Assembly: GCA_024138025.1 (NCBI GenBank) | Contig: JAMXBD010000112.1 | Location: 186,001 to 250,000, forward strand | Direction of reading: 5' to 3' | Length of the DNA stretch: 64,000 bases | Source: Combretum micranthum | Lineage: Eukaryota > Streptophyta > Magnoliopsida > Myrtales > Combretaceae | Shown: piece after piece, positions 49,313 to 60,759 of the stretch | Position numbering within the stretch: position 1 is the first letter of the stretch | How the letters are laid out: each line of letters begins with the position of its first letter | The notes under the pieces: model-generated | The model's input: the letters and a program-made list of their open reading frames with translations, nothing else | The model's database searches: none | What the model was told of the DNA's origin: nothing | Position numbers and translations under genes: made by a program

Positions 49313-51654
49313 AACCATTTGCTTGTCTTCAATCAACACATCAATTTAGAACCACAAGACAAAGCTTCTTAAATAGAGAAATATATCATGAATGGAAATT
49401 TGACTAGATTAATTAAGCTCAATCACCATTAAACTCGGTACTTAATAAATTCAATTAGTCCCACTAAACTTGTGTCAAAATTAATTCTACTAAAATCACT
49501 GAACTTATCTAAATAGATTAGCTTTTACCTTATTGTTTAATTAAGAATTCTAAAGCAAAAATTACTCAAAAGATCATACATAGTAAGAGGCACTCAGTCA
49601 ACTTTATCCCCTTATACAAATAAGTATGTGGTTCCTTAGTCATTTCTTTAAGCATTATACTAAAAAATGAAGGCATGCACTTCAGTTCATCCTCTAAATT
49701 TGTTTCCTTATTTGTGCTTTCATTTTAATTTTATTATTCATTTATATATCTTAAAGCTGCAAAGGGGAAGGTTTTTGCCTTCTTCTTGACATTTTCCTCT
49801 GGAGGGGTTTTTGCCCTTTTCTTTTTTCTTTTTTTTTTATAGCTTATTTAAAATTGAGATGGGGTTTAAAAGTTGCTTTTCTGAAGAGCCAACCCTTACC
49901 TATTTCAACCGTAAGCACATGATTATTTTCATTTTAACTTTGATTTTAATTTTTCAGAGTAAGCATAAGGAAAAATCATCAATTTGGAAATATCATTTGA
50001 ACCTTCACTAGAGACTAAAAAGCTCTCAAAATGGCTATATTGAAAAACATACAAATTATTTAAGCTTTTAAAAATCAATTGAGTAGCCTTTCTAGGGATT
50101 TTAAGCTAATCCTAGTTCTAAATTTCTATATTAAATAATAAGTAAAACTACTCTACATGAATATTGTAAGGTGATTTAGAATATAGTAAAGTTAACTCAA
50201 TCATGAGATAATGCTATTTATTATTAGGTCAATTGAGTTATTTGGTGATTTTTGCTATTTTAATTTTTTGAAAAATTTTGGTCAAATTTTTAGCCATTTC
50301 ATTATTTTCCCATAATTTTGTGGAGAAAAATTATCATATAAAACACAATTACTCTATTATTGATAAATTTTTATTATTCTAAACTCTTCTTGCTTAATTC
50401 CCTTCTCCATACTTAAGAAGAACATTGTTTCAATGGTTTTTTTTTTTTTTTTAATTTTAAACATGATAATTCAAACAAAGGATCATCATCAATTAAAAGT
50501 AATAATCAAGGTTTAAAAGTTTTAGAAAGCTTCTCTATTTGGAGTCCATGGTTGGACTGTTCTTGAGACTTGGATTCAGTTGCCTTTTGATTAAAGCTAT
50601 TTAAAGACTATGGTAGATAAGACAAAACATCAGTGACAACCGCTGGCTTGATCAGAACCAGAGCTTAAAATTGGACAAATGTTTCTAAGTTATTTCTGTA
50701 TTTTGACTTATTTTGTAACTAAACTTTGAATCTTGCACTAAATTAGATTTAATCTGCCACAAAGAATTATACGTATTTACAAAGAATAAGAATATAATGG
50801 TCTAAGCTATTAAAAGAATAGAAATAATGAATTAAAGAATAATACTAAGCTATCGAAAGAGGAATGGTGAAAAGAAATTATTTTTGAAAAGAAATTATTT
50901 TTAACGAGTTCGTAAAAGCAGGTATATCGAGGGTGTCGAAGGTGTTTATCAAGTTTGTTAGAATTTTAAATGAAGCAATGAATGAGAGTGAAATAATAGT
51001 ATCCGGGTTTTATCATAATTGTGTCATGGGTTTAACCAATGGATTGCTTTGGAACGTGATTATTATTTATTAATAACAGATAAAAAGAATTAACGAATTG
51101 AGGCTTTTATTTAAGTCGTGACTAAAAGAATAAATGTATTGAGGCCTTGATGTGGGCCTTTATTTATCCTACAAAAAGAATGTTGCGGTCTTTATTTGTG
51201 TTACGGCTAAAAAAGAATAAAGAATTAAAGGAATTAAAATAATTGTGAGTCACACTCACATGCTTGATTTAATATGTGATCAAAGCTGTGACTAAAATTT
51301 ATTCTCCTTTTATGAAGTGCCGTGTGGCTTAAGACCAAAATTATTAGGTCGATTCAAGCAAAAACACTTCAAAACAAATCTTAAAGTGAAAAAATGTAGC
51401 ACGAAGGCCATTGTTTCTCTATCATCCATCTTTCAAACAAATAATTTCATGAAAAACGTTTTCATTCATCAAACTTCAAAATCATCATCATATTTACAAA
51501 AATTACTCAAAACATCAAACCAGGTTCTCAACAAAACCTGTTAAAAGTCTTTACAAACTATCATTCATAGACAAGCATCAAATGGACATTCATCATCAAT
51601 TCTCAACATAAAGTCCTTCAAAACTTAAGACAAAAAAGAAAAAGGTAAGGTGAA

Positions 51655-53051
51655 TCATCATAGAAGTCTTTCTTTTTCATTTCTTGGCTTAATCTTTTGG
51701 GTTGACTTCTTATTGGCTGGTAGAGATCCCTGAGGTCTTTCTGAAATTAGTTTTGAAATTTGACCTAGTTGTGTCTCTAAGTTACGCATTGTAGTTGAAT
51801 GGTTTCACAAAGTGGTATCAATAGTTCGTTGCTTAGCCTCAGAGGCTTTAGTGAATAGAGGAATCAATTCCTCTAGAGAACTCTTGCTATCTAAGGGGAC
51901 ATTTGACCTTGATCCTGCTGTTCTTGAAAATTAAGTGGGTTAAAGCTAGATTACTGGAAGTTGTTGTCACTTTACCTAAAATTAGGATGGTTTCTCCAGT
52001 TAAGGTTATTGGTATTATTGTAGGGGTCATTCTTTAGTCCATTGAAATTGTTCACATACTCCACATTCTTAGAAGTCGTACCCTTAACATTCTATCAAAA
52101 ACTTCCATCTACCATGTTTACTTGGCTAGTCCCCATGGTCATGTTATCCACCTTCTTAATCAAGGCTTCTATCTTGGAGGTTAGATTTGTCACCACATCA
52201 AGCTAAAAAACTCCTCTAGACTTTTCTTTTTCTCGCTCTCATAGATGGCTATTGGTATTGGTTATCGGTCAAGTCCTCCAAAAGGTTCAAACGCTCTTTA
52301 AGGGATTTATTATTTAGGTTCCCTCACGTAGTTGCATCAATAAACTATTTAGTGCTGTAATTTAGCTTATTATAAAAAGTTTAGACCTAAGTCCATTTAG
52401 GAAAACCATGATGTGGGCACCTACTTAGCAACTCTTTCCACATTTTAGAAGCTTCGTAGAGAGTCTCACTTTAACTTATGGAATGAAGCAATGTTTGATC
52501 TCAGCTTTGCAGTTCTGGATGGTGGAAAATACTTCCTCAAAATTCTCTACCATTTTTGCTATGTGGTTATAGACTGTCTGGGCAAACTATGAGGTTTGAG
52601 CCATTTCTTAGCATTACTCCTTAGAGAAAGGAAACAATCTTAATCTAATGGCATCATTAGAGGTTCCATTTATCTTAAATGTATCATAGATCTCTAAAAA
52701 TTGTTAGAGGTGTGTTTCTGGATCCTCATCTTGTAATCCATCGAATTGAATGTACTATTGCACCATATGGATCACATTGGGTTTTATCTCAAAGTTATTA
52801 GCTGCCACCTTAAGCTTCACTATACCAGTATTGGCTCCATCAAGGATGGATCTGCAAAATTCCATCACAGTTCTAGGAGGATGGTTTACTCTACTTAAGT
52901 TATTCTCTTCATTCAACATATCATTAGGTTCATGGAACGCTTCTTTTAGATTGTTGACTATGTTGATTTTATGGGCCATGTTCTGATCTCTTTTCCTCTG
53001 TTTTCTGATAGTTCTCCTTATTCTTTGTGGTTTTGAGGTAAAGGGAAACAA
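51655..53051 (-). pseudogene. Ty3/gypsy gag remnant (Athila/Tat-like)
   Basis: On the minus strand the best open part (53051-52755) ends ANNFEIKPNVIHMVQ, a hallmark of plant gypsy gag, and stops at a TAG. Beyond it the same protein is readable in pieces: YIQFDGLQDEDPETHL, QFLEIYDTFKINGTSNDAIR with LRLFPFS, WKELLSRCPHHGFPKW, FYNKLNYST, FIDATT, NNKSLKERLNLLEDL with TDNQYQ, and finally a coiled segment where FQKDLRDLYQP corresponds to the usual gag end before the protease. Many stops are TAG or TAA at former Gln or Trp codons, as expected from cytosine deamination. No capsid can be made. Confidence 0.8.
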
Positions 53052-53628
53052 GGTGTGAGATTGACTCTTACTTATATCCTACATTTTTATTATGAAAAAT
53101 TAATTAGACAACAACATGCCTATTTTACAACAAAACAGGACAACAACTTTATTACAACAACAAGATAAATATATAACAACATTTATATATAGAAAAAGAA
53201 TAAAAAGATTTAAAGAATTATGCAGAAAATAAAACTAAACGAACAGAACTGTACAAAAGAACTATAAAAAGAAAACTATGCAAGCATATTCACAAATAGA
53301 AAAGGGTATGTATAGTAGAAAAGTTATAAACAAAACAGGACATATACAAAAACATTTACATATGTACAAAAAAACCAAAAGAATATTTGCATAAATAGAA
53401 ATAAAATAAACAAAAAGAAAGGTTGTACTATAAATAGAAACATAAATATTTACATAAAGAAAATAAAACAATATCTACAGAAAAAGAAAGAATATGTACA
53501 AGAAAAATAAAAATAGATAGAAAGCAAATAATTATTTACACTATTCACAGGGTTAGCGACTAGTCTAATAGATTCTAAGCTTTCAAGTAGTGCTATGTTA
53601 TGCTTCATTTTCATGAATTCAACACCAA

Positions 53629-53646
53629 TCCCTGGCAACAACACAA
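53629..53646 (-). other. Primer-binding site of the gag-only element (decayed tRNA-Asp type)
   Basis: The minus strand reads TTGTGTTGTTGCCAGGGA. Against the common plant gypsy site TGGCGCCGTTGCCGGGGA it matches at 13 of 18 positions. Four of the five changes are C-to-T or G-to-A transitions, as expected from methylated-cytosine decay. Confidence 0.65.
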
Positions 53647-53658
53647 AAAAAAAAAAAT

Positions 53659-55237
53659 TAGTTAGTTCAATGGATCATCTTACAAAACACGAAGTCGAAG
53701 TTTCAAAAATTTATATGAAAATGCTAATAAGTTCTATTCAGCTTCGGTCACTATCACCAGTGTAAGCAAGTGTACTTACCAAAATAGTATAAAAAGTATT
53801 TGGTCATATTGCTTAGGGATCGTCAACATCTATTGAACTTATTTAGCCAAAGAAAAACTTAGAAAAGCATAGCAAAAACAGAAGCTAAACTAGGGTTAAT
53901 GCTAAAACGTATATACATTTTTTCATGGTAAAAGTAAGAATAAGTTTGTAAATGCAAGATGAGACTTAGGATTTGCTTTACCAATTCCTTATCATGTGAT
54001 TTCTTAACAAACTCAAAGAGTTATTAACTAGGTATATTTGTACAATTAAAATCACAAAGATAAGTTAATGCCTCTCTTAAGGTTAGAAGCTCTAGATCTA
54101 GATCAGACCATCGAATTCTCTTCCAAGCTATCGGTAATCTAGATTCGCATAAAGTTTAAGAATCCTTCGTTTAAAAACCCATGTTGGCAATTTAAAAACA
54201 AGTGACATAAAGTTTCACCATCTCTCTTTCAAGGTCATTATGAGTAACTTCATTACTAGTCTAGATCTATTCAAAAGAATGATCTCTTGATCTATTCAGT
54301 TGAAATCCAACATATTTAATTAAAAAGTGCATTAAAATCACATGAATCAGGATTTGAATTCACAAACCTTAAGTTAAGATAATTATTTCTCCATAGATGC
54401 AAACATTAGGCACAGATTCAAGAGAAATAATATGAAAATACGAAAGAATATTATGGATTAAGCACAAATGTGTTTTGCAAAAGACAAACAATGGGTTAAA
54501 ATGATTTCACTTGGAAAATTTAACATTCCTTAGCAAGAAGAAACAATTCTTTTGCTAAAGATTTCTCTCTCTATTCTACATTCGTAATTTGTTACATATG
54601 GTACACCCCTTATTGGACATTTGTGTATATTTATTTATAGGCTACAGACACATAAATCATGAAGATTTTATTCATTGACGTGATATATTCTTTATAACAG
54701 AATTCATCCTTATACTTATGTGCGCATCGATAAGCCAAATAATTCATGTCAGCTAGACAAGGTCATTTTTTGCAGGTTTGATCTAAGGCTTGAAGTTTCG
54801 TAGTGGTCTATGTTGTATTCTTTTCTTTAGAGGCTTGAATTTTAGCTCAACTTCAATTGTGGGTAGAATCTAGGGCTCAACTTTGAGGCACGATCAAAGC
54901 TATATCATGAAGTCCATAACTCAATCATCTCACTGTAAATCAGTGTAAATCGAGGGTCATGTTGATGGCTTGGTTTTGTGTGCAACTGGATACTTTACCT
55001 TGTATTTTTGCCATCGACATGCATTTTTGAAGGCCTCGATAGAAATCTATCTAAAAACTTTGTTGTTGTTTTGCTCCAAATCTGATCCAAAATGCTTTGT
55101 TTCTTCTTTTCTTGATTCTAGGAGCTAAAAAACAACATTTAAACATCAAAAGCACAAAATTCATAGGAATTTATCTAAAATTAGATCAAATCAGGCCTAA
55201 ATTCCTATGAAGGGAATAGAGTATAATAGACTTATCA
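53659..55237 (-). repeat. 5' LTR of the gag-only element, intact copy
   Basis: About 1.58 kb, ending TAGACTTATCA on the plus strand (TGATAAGTCTA in element orientation). It matches both halves of the interrupted LTR. The inner edge is uncertain by a few bases because of an A-run at 53645-53657. Confidence 0.87.
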
Positions 55238-57316
55238 TAACCAAAGTATATTGTCTATATTAAAGTGGGAGATTCCACTTTAGTATCTCATACATGTAAA
55301 ATATATACATAATATTACAAGATCAACACTACATACAAAAATATTTGTATAATATAACTTGTTACATCTCCATTAAGTAATTACATGTCTAGTAACTTTC
55401 CTCCATCAAAAAATAGACACCACAAATTCTTCTATATTATATCATGTGAATGGAGATAAGGGTGGATTGATTCTTTTTCTTATCACTTGTAATGTAGATG
55501 TGAGGTTCACTAGTTTGCTTAACATTGAAATGACTATAGTACTATCCTATAGGGAAAGTATTTGTAGCACTAAAACTAAAGGTGAAATAATCCGCTACAT
55601 CTCTTGCTTGGACAAAGGCATATGAAGTCTTAGAACCATCAAACAACTACAAATAAAAGGCGACAACTATCAATTAAACATTGAATACATGTCTCCAACT
55701 ATTTAAGAATATTGGGTGGCTTTATAGAGTCTTACTCATACTATAGGAATGAAACATAAGCAAGAAACATCACTAAAAGCCAAACTATATAAATTAACAA
55801 AGTAGAGATATAGACTAAGTGCATTAGGTTTAACAAACACAACTAACATAACTAAACTACATTGTTCATCACCACCATAGTCATACTACGTATTGTCTCC
55901 CAAATCATCATAGATTTCAACCACATTTGTAAAAGTTGAACTTGAAAGAAAAAGCTACAAAAATATGGAAATGGCACATATGCATGTGGATGCTCTAGTC
56001 ATTTAGACACACAAGTGATCATATAATTAATACAAAACCATTTATCATTTGTTATTTAAATGTCACATATTGACATAGGGGTAAATCATACCTCAAGTCG
56101 CTCATGCATATACACACATATATTGTATACATAAACAATGTTATGTACTCTCTAACATCTAAGAGTTCGAGAATCATCTTAATTCGTCCAAATTATTTTG
56201 TTACATGTCTCTATTTAAGATAGTATCACACACCTATCGATGAGCACCGCGTCTATATTATAGGTCTCTCTATATAGCACAAGTATTAATAGTTAACTAG
56301 TCAATATTTTCATTATTAGTTTAGCCTATTACACATGAACAATAAACACCACATACCTAAAGTGGACTTTTCATCTTGAGAAACAATTTCTCTAAACCTA
56401 GTTCATGCTATAAAATGATTTCTCTAAACCTTAGTAACTCAAATGGCATAAGGCCCATTAGCCAGATTAAGGGTGTAAAAGAACTAAAGTTGTTCACAAA
56501 CTATTAGGTTTAACTTGACTTTTACTTGAGTTTTATTACAAAATAGTAGACTTGATCTTGAGCTATTTTAGTAGTTTATGAAGCTAAGCTCTAACTTCAT
56601 AGTATTTAGCTTTATTAGTTTGCTAGCTTAATCAAGCTTGAGTTGAGTATAAATATTGATTGTGTTTCAATCAAATTTAAATATTAACATTACTTTTATT
56701 TGAATAAAGAGTATTTTTTTTTAACAAAATGAGACTAAACAAGCTTAATTGAGTTTATTTCGAACTTGTTTAATATCACTTCCAATTAAGCTCGAGCTTA
56801 AAATTTCAACTTCGATTAAGTTAGAGCCTAACATTGTATAATTTGCAACCTAGTGCTAGTTGAATTTTTTTATTGATCTCAAAAAGGTTGCTATACCTAA
56901 GTGGTACGAACATTATTGTTCAAACAATAATGGCACTTTGTTATTTTGCCTATAGTATGTATTGCCGTCTAGATAGTAATGTAAGAGGCATCTGGGTGCT
57001 ATTCTATAACTATAGAAGAAGTTATTTGAATTTTCACAATTTCAATCATAAATCAATCATAACACACATTTTCCCTAAAATTAACAATTTACTCATTCCC
57101 AAACTTAAATTCTCAATCTCTTCTACTACAAATCTTACTATAATAATTTTTTACTCAGTCTCTACAAATTAACTATGTGGACAATAGGCTTACTTGATTT
57201 CTTAAGTTCTTGAACTTTTCACTTGAATAAATGTACTCGATAATGTTTTTCACTTAATACCTTTGGATAACACAAATTACAACAAATTAACATCCTTGAG
57301 CATTATACATGGAACC
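55238..57316. other. Intergenic, no gene recognised
   Basis: AT-rich spacer between the two large retroelements. The ORF at 56873-57172 is low-complexity and matches nothing I know. Confidence 0.4.
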
Positions 57317-60300
57317 TGTCACGCCCCATAGGGTATCCTAAACGTAACAGCCCGCCACATACTAAGTAAGACTCTCGAGTTCCCTATCCGGGGCCTTCGG
57401 AAGTCTTAAGTAGATGTAAAGCGTTCCTTTACGACAATAGAATACTTCAACAAATGGAGTTAAACAGTTTAACAAGGCATTCATTAGCCATAGATAATAA
57501 ATCAAAACGCATAAATTTAAAGTTTACAAAATCTAAGGGGCATTCCCCCGCAAAAGAATAACAGTCTATTACAGTCATCCAGAGTCCTTAGTTTCCAATG
57601 GAAGTCTATACAAAAAGGAATGAATTAAACTTCTACGGGAAACTCCTATCTCCGGTACCTGCGCTGTGGCCTGCCTTGGCCTAAGCCATATAAAGTCGTG
57701 CTGCAAAAGATAGAAACTATAGGGGCGTAAGCTAACTAGCTTAGTGAGCAATACTTCCATCGCAATTTAACAAATCCAGTCAAACAAGTAATTATTCAGG
57801 CAAGTGTATGCATCAAACAAATGATCATCAAACATATGACCATCCGGAAATCATATGTGGATGGACTTGCCCTCCATCCCGGGTTAGCAGATTAACGAAT
57901 CCTGCGGTACGACGCCGTTTAAGCTCACGGTCAACTAATAATAATAATTCGTTTTATGGATCACGATTAACCAACAAGTCGTTTTATGGATCACGATTAA
58001 CCAACAAGTCGTTTTATGGATCACGATTAACCAACAATGCGAATGCTCCAACCCCATCGTGACATGAATGAATTCAATTTATAGTCGGAGTCGAATAGTC
58101 ATTAATTCAATTCTTTTAAGTGACCAACAAGTATTCGCAGACATTCATCATAAGATTCTAGTAAAGCAGTCAATATCTTAACACCCGGTTCCGATATACC
58201 TTAAGCTCCATTTCACATATCAACAATCAACACATAAATAATTCCCATATACCCCACATGCTTATACAATTTCTTTTATCTTTGCCTACATCACTAGTGC
58301 CACTACATTACAATCACATGCATTAATTGAGAATGGAAGTAAACTCACTCGGCCATTGGACCAAACTTCTTAATAATAATAATCGGGAGGTAGTAGTGTC
58401 GTCCTGCTCGGAATCACCTACCAATCAAGAATAATCCTAATGAGATTCTCACCATGTAATTAAATCAAACTATATATCTAGACTAGTTGAATTCGGATTT
58501 CTCGCTATTTTCGGAAGTCCCGACTTAAAATGGCCATAACTTGGTCATTTTAACTCGGAATTTCGCAAACTTTATATCGATCTTCATCTACTTCGAAAGA
58601 TCTATCTATTTCAAGTATTAAATCCAAGTTTTGAAAATAATAGGGTCACGGAACAGTGGGATCAGTTCTGTTCCGCAATTGATCCAATTTTGAAAATGTG
58701 CTTTGCTTTTGATAAGAAATGTTCCTAGTTGGTGATTCATGCATGAATGATTTAGGAATGAACTACTAATGTGTATGCCATGTAATGAACTCAATATGTG
58801 CATGGTCATGATGATTTTTGTAGTAATAAACTCTTAGGAACTCCTAAGTGTTGGGGAAAGTCTCATAAAGACTAATTCTAAGAAGCTATTTTCCCACATT
58901 ATACTCCTTAGGGTTTCTTTGGTTTTTAATCTTGTAATCTACTTATTATTTAACTAAAAATAGGTTCTCAAAGTCTATAATAGTCATGGCCTCCATTCAT
59001 GCATAAAAATTCACATTTTTCATTTGGTAAACATGTTTTTAAATAAGCTATTTGTGAAAATCCGAATTTTCCAAATTTCCTTTTCTTACATTTTTCTTAA
59101 GGGAAATCTTGTCTAATGCATTAAAAATTGGAGCTTCAATGTATACATTATCTAAGGACTTCATTTAGCTTATAAAACATCCATTTTAGACTTAAATACT
59201 AAGTGTTTATTTAGGCATTACACAAAGTTACGAATTTGACTACACATTTAAAGTCAACATTTTTCATTCTAACTTCACCTCTTGTTTTCCTTTTTTTATT
59301 ATTGCCTAAACTCATCTAAACTCATGAAAATAATTCCTTCAACATGTCTATTACACATACCCTCATTTTTCTTATGAAATAAGTTTAAAGTTGATTTTGG
59401 GGGTCTTTAAGGTAGGGTTTCCATTTCATCCGAATTTTCAACTTTTCATATCTAACAAAGCCCTTCCTTTTTCAATGGTCTTGCCTTCTACATGTTAAGA
59501 TATACTATCTATCATCTCTATATATGAACAAGACTTCATTCTTATGGCCATCAAAGCATATAAACAAAATGAACCTATGATCATGCATGTACATGAAGTT
59601 ATGAATGTCTAAACCTTAGATCTACAACATATGACATAAAAAGCATGGATCTCATGGCATGAACAACAATATATGTGCAAGATCACTACTTTACATGCAT
59701 GAACAAGATGGATCTTAACAAAAACACATCTAAACATTAGATCCATGTCTTGTGATGGCTTGACATTCTTGTTCATGTGTTTCCATGCCCCTAGCATTAG
59801 CTCATTGGGATTTAGTGAGGAAATACACAAGATATGGTCTTGCCATTACAAGAACTAGGAAGAACAAGGCTTGAATCAACATACCAAAGGAGGATCTAAG
59901 GTAGAAATGGAGGAGTTTTGAGTTGAAAGTGCAAGAGGGAGAGGGAGGGGGTGCTCGGCACAAAGGAGGGAGAGAAGAGAGGTTTTGATCTCTTTTGAAA
60001 AATTAGAATGAAGAAATGAGGAGAGAGAGAGAAATTTAGTATATATATCAAGTAATTTAGGGTTTAGCTTTAATAAAAGAAGTAAAAATAATTAAATGAG
60101 AGGGAAATTGAGGGAGGGGGGCGCCGGCCATATGTGTGTGTGTGTGTGTGAGTTTTGAAAAAAAAATGAAATTTGTAATTTAGTAAATGAAAATGTAATA
60201 AATGTAATAATTATTTAAAGACAAAATTTCTTGGAAAAGAAAATTGAAATGAGTAGTTGTAAGGATGTAAGAATAGGGTATGGGTAGTGTGTAGTGTAGG

Positions 60301-60730
60301 TTGTACTTGTGAATAGTAGACAAGACATCTACTTTACCGGTTGTTCCGAAAACACGGGAAAAGCTATAACTGTAATTTTTATAGCTCGGAAAATTATGAA
60401 ATTGATATTTTTGGAATCCTTATAAAATTACGGTTCTAATGAATATTCCGGAACATTTTTCTGAATCCGTGGCCCGGGGCACGCTTTTCCGTAATTGGGC
60501 TCGGGAAGGCCCGGAATTGAAAAATTCCCGAATTTAAAACTTTCAAAGGTTTGAAATGTACTTTGGAACAAAATTCAAATTCATTTACCCATAATATTTA
60601 TTTTACTATGAAACCGAAGGAAAGCCGGATTTAGGGTTCCTAGGCTTCATTACTAAACTCAATCTGATCGGATTAGGGTTTCGTTTCCAACTCCGGGTTT
60701 TCTAGCTACTGAGAATTACCGGGGTTTACA
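57317..60730 (-). repeat. 3' LTR of the chromovirus, 3.41 kb
   Basis: TGTCACGCCCCATAGGGTAT to GGGGTTTACA on the plus strand. Homologous throughout to the solo LTR at 44836-48298. It contains a three-unit tandem array (57948-58036) and a (TG)n microsatellite (60133-60150). Confidence 0.93.
57948..58036. repeat. 30-bp tandem repeat inside the chromovirus LTR, 3 units
   Basis: Units TCGTTTTATGGATCACGATT + AACCAACAAG repeated three times almost perfectly. The counterpart in the solo LTR has about 4.5 units of 31 bp. Confidence 0.93.
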
Positions 60731-60743
60731 ACCTCCCCACCTT
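60731..60743 (-). other. Polypurine tract of the chromovirus
   Basis: On the minus strand AAGGTGGGGAGGT is immediately followed by TGTAAACCCC, the LTR start. Confidence 0.9.
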
Positions 60744-60759
60744 AAATAAAGTTTTGTCC

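Larger units (their letters stand above)
44165..55237 (-). mobile_element. Gag-only Ty3/gypsy element (TR-GAG-like), split by a solo LTR
   Basis: Two LTRs of about 1.6 kb (44165-49297, interrupted, and 53659-55237) flank a 4.4-kb internal region. In minus orientation there is a decayed primer-binding site at 53629-53646, a gag remnant (53051-51655) and a polypurine tract at 49298-49312. No protease, RT, RNase H or integrase sequence is visible between 51655 and 49313. Gag followed by non-coding DNA is the layout of the non-autonomous TR-GAG elements known in plants; a deletion derivative is the alternative. Flanking TAGCC (44160-44164) and TAACC (55238-55242) may be a decayed target duplication. 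Confidence 0.85.

Noticed and set aside
57808..58062. 84-codon frame with repeated SFYGSRLTN units
   Set aside because: The repeats come from the LTR tandem array; there is no protein evidence.
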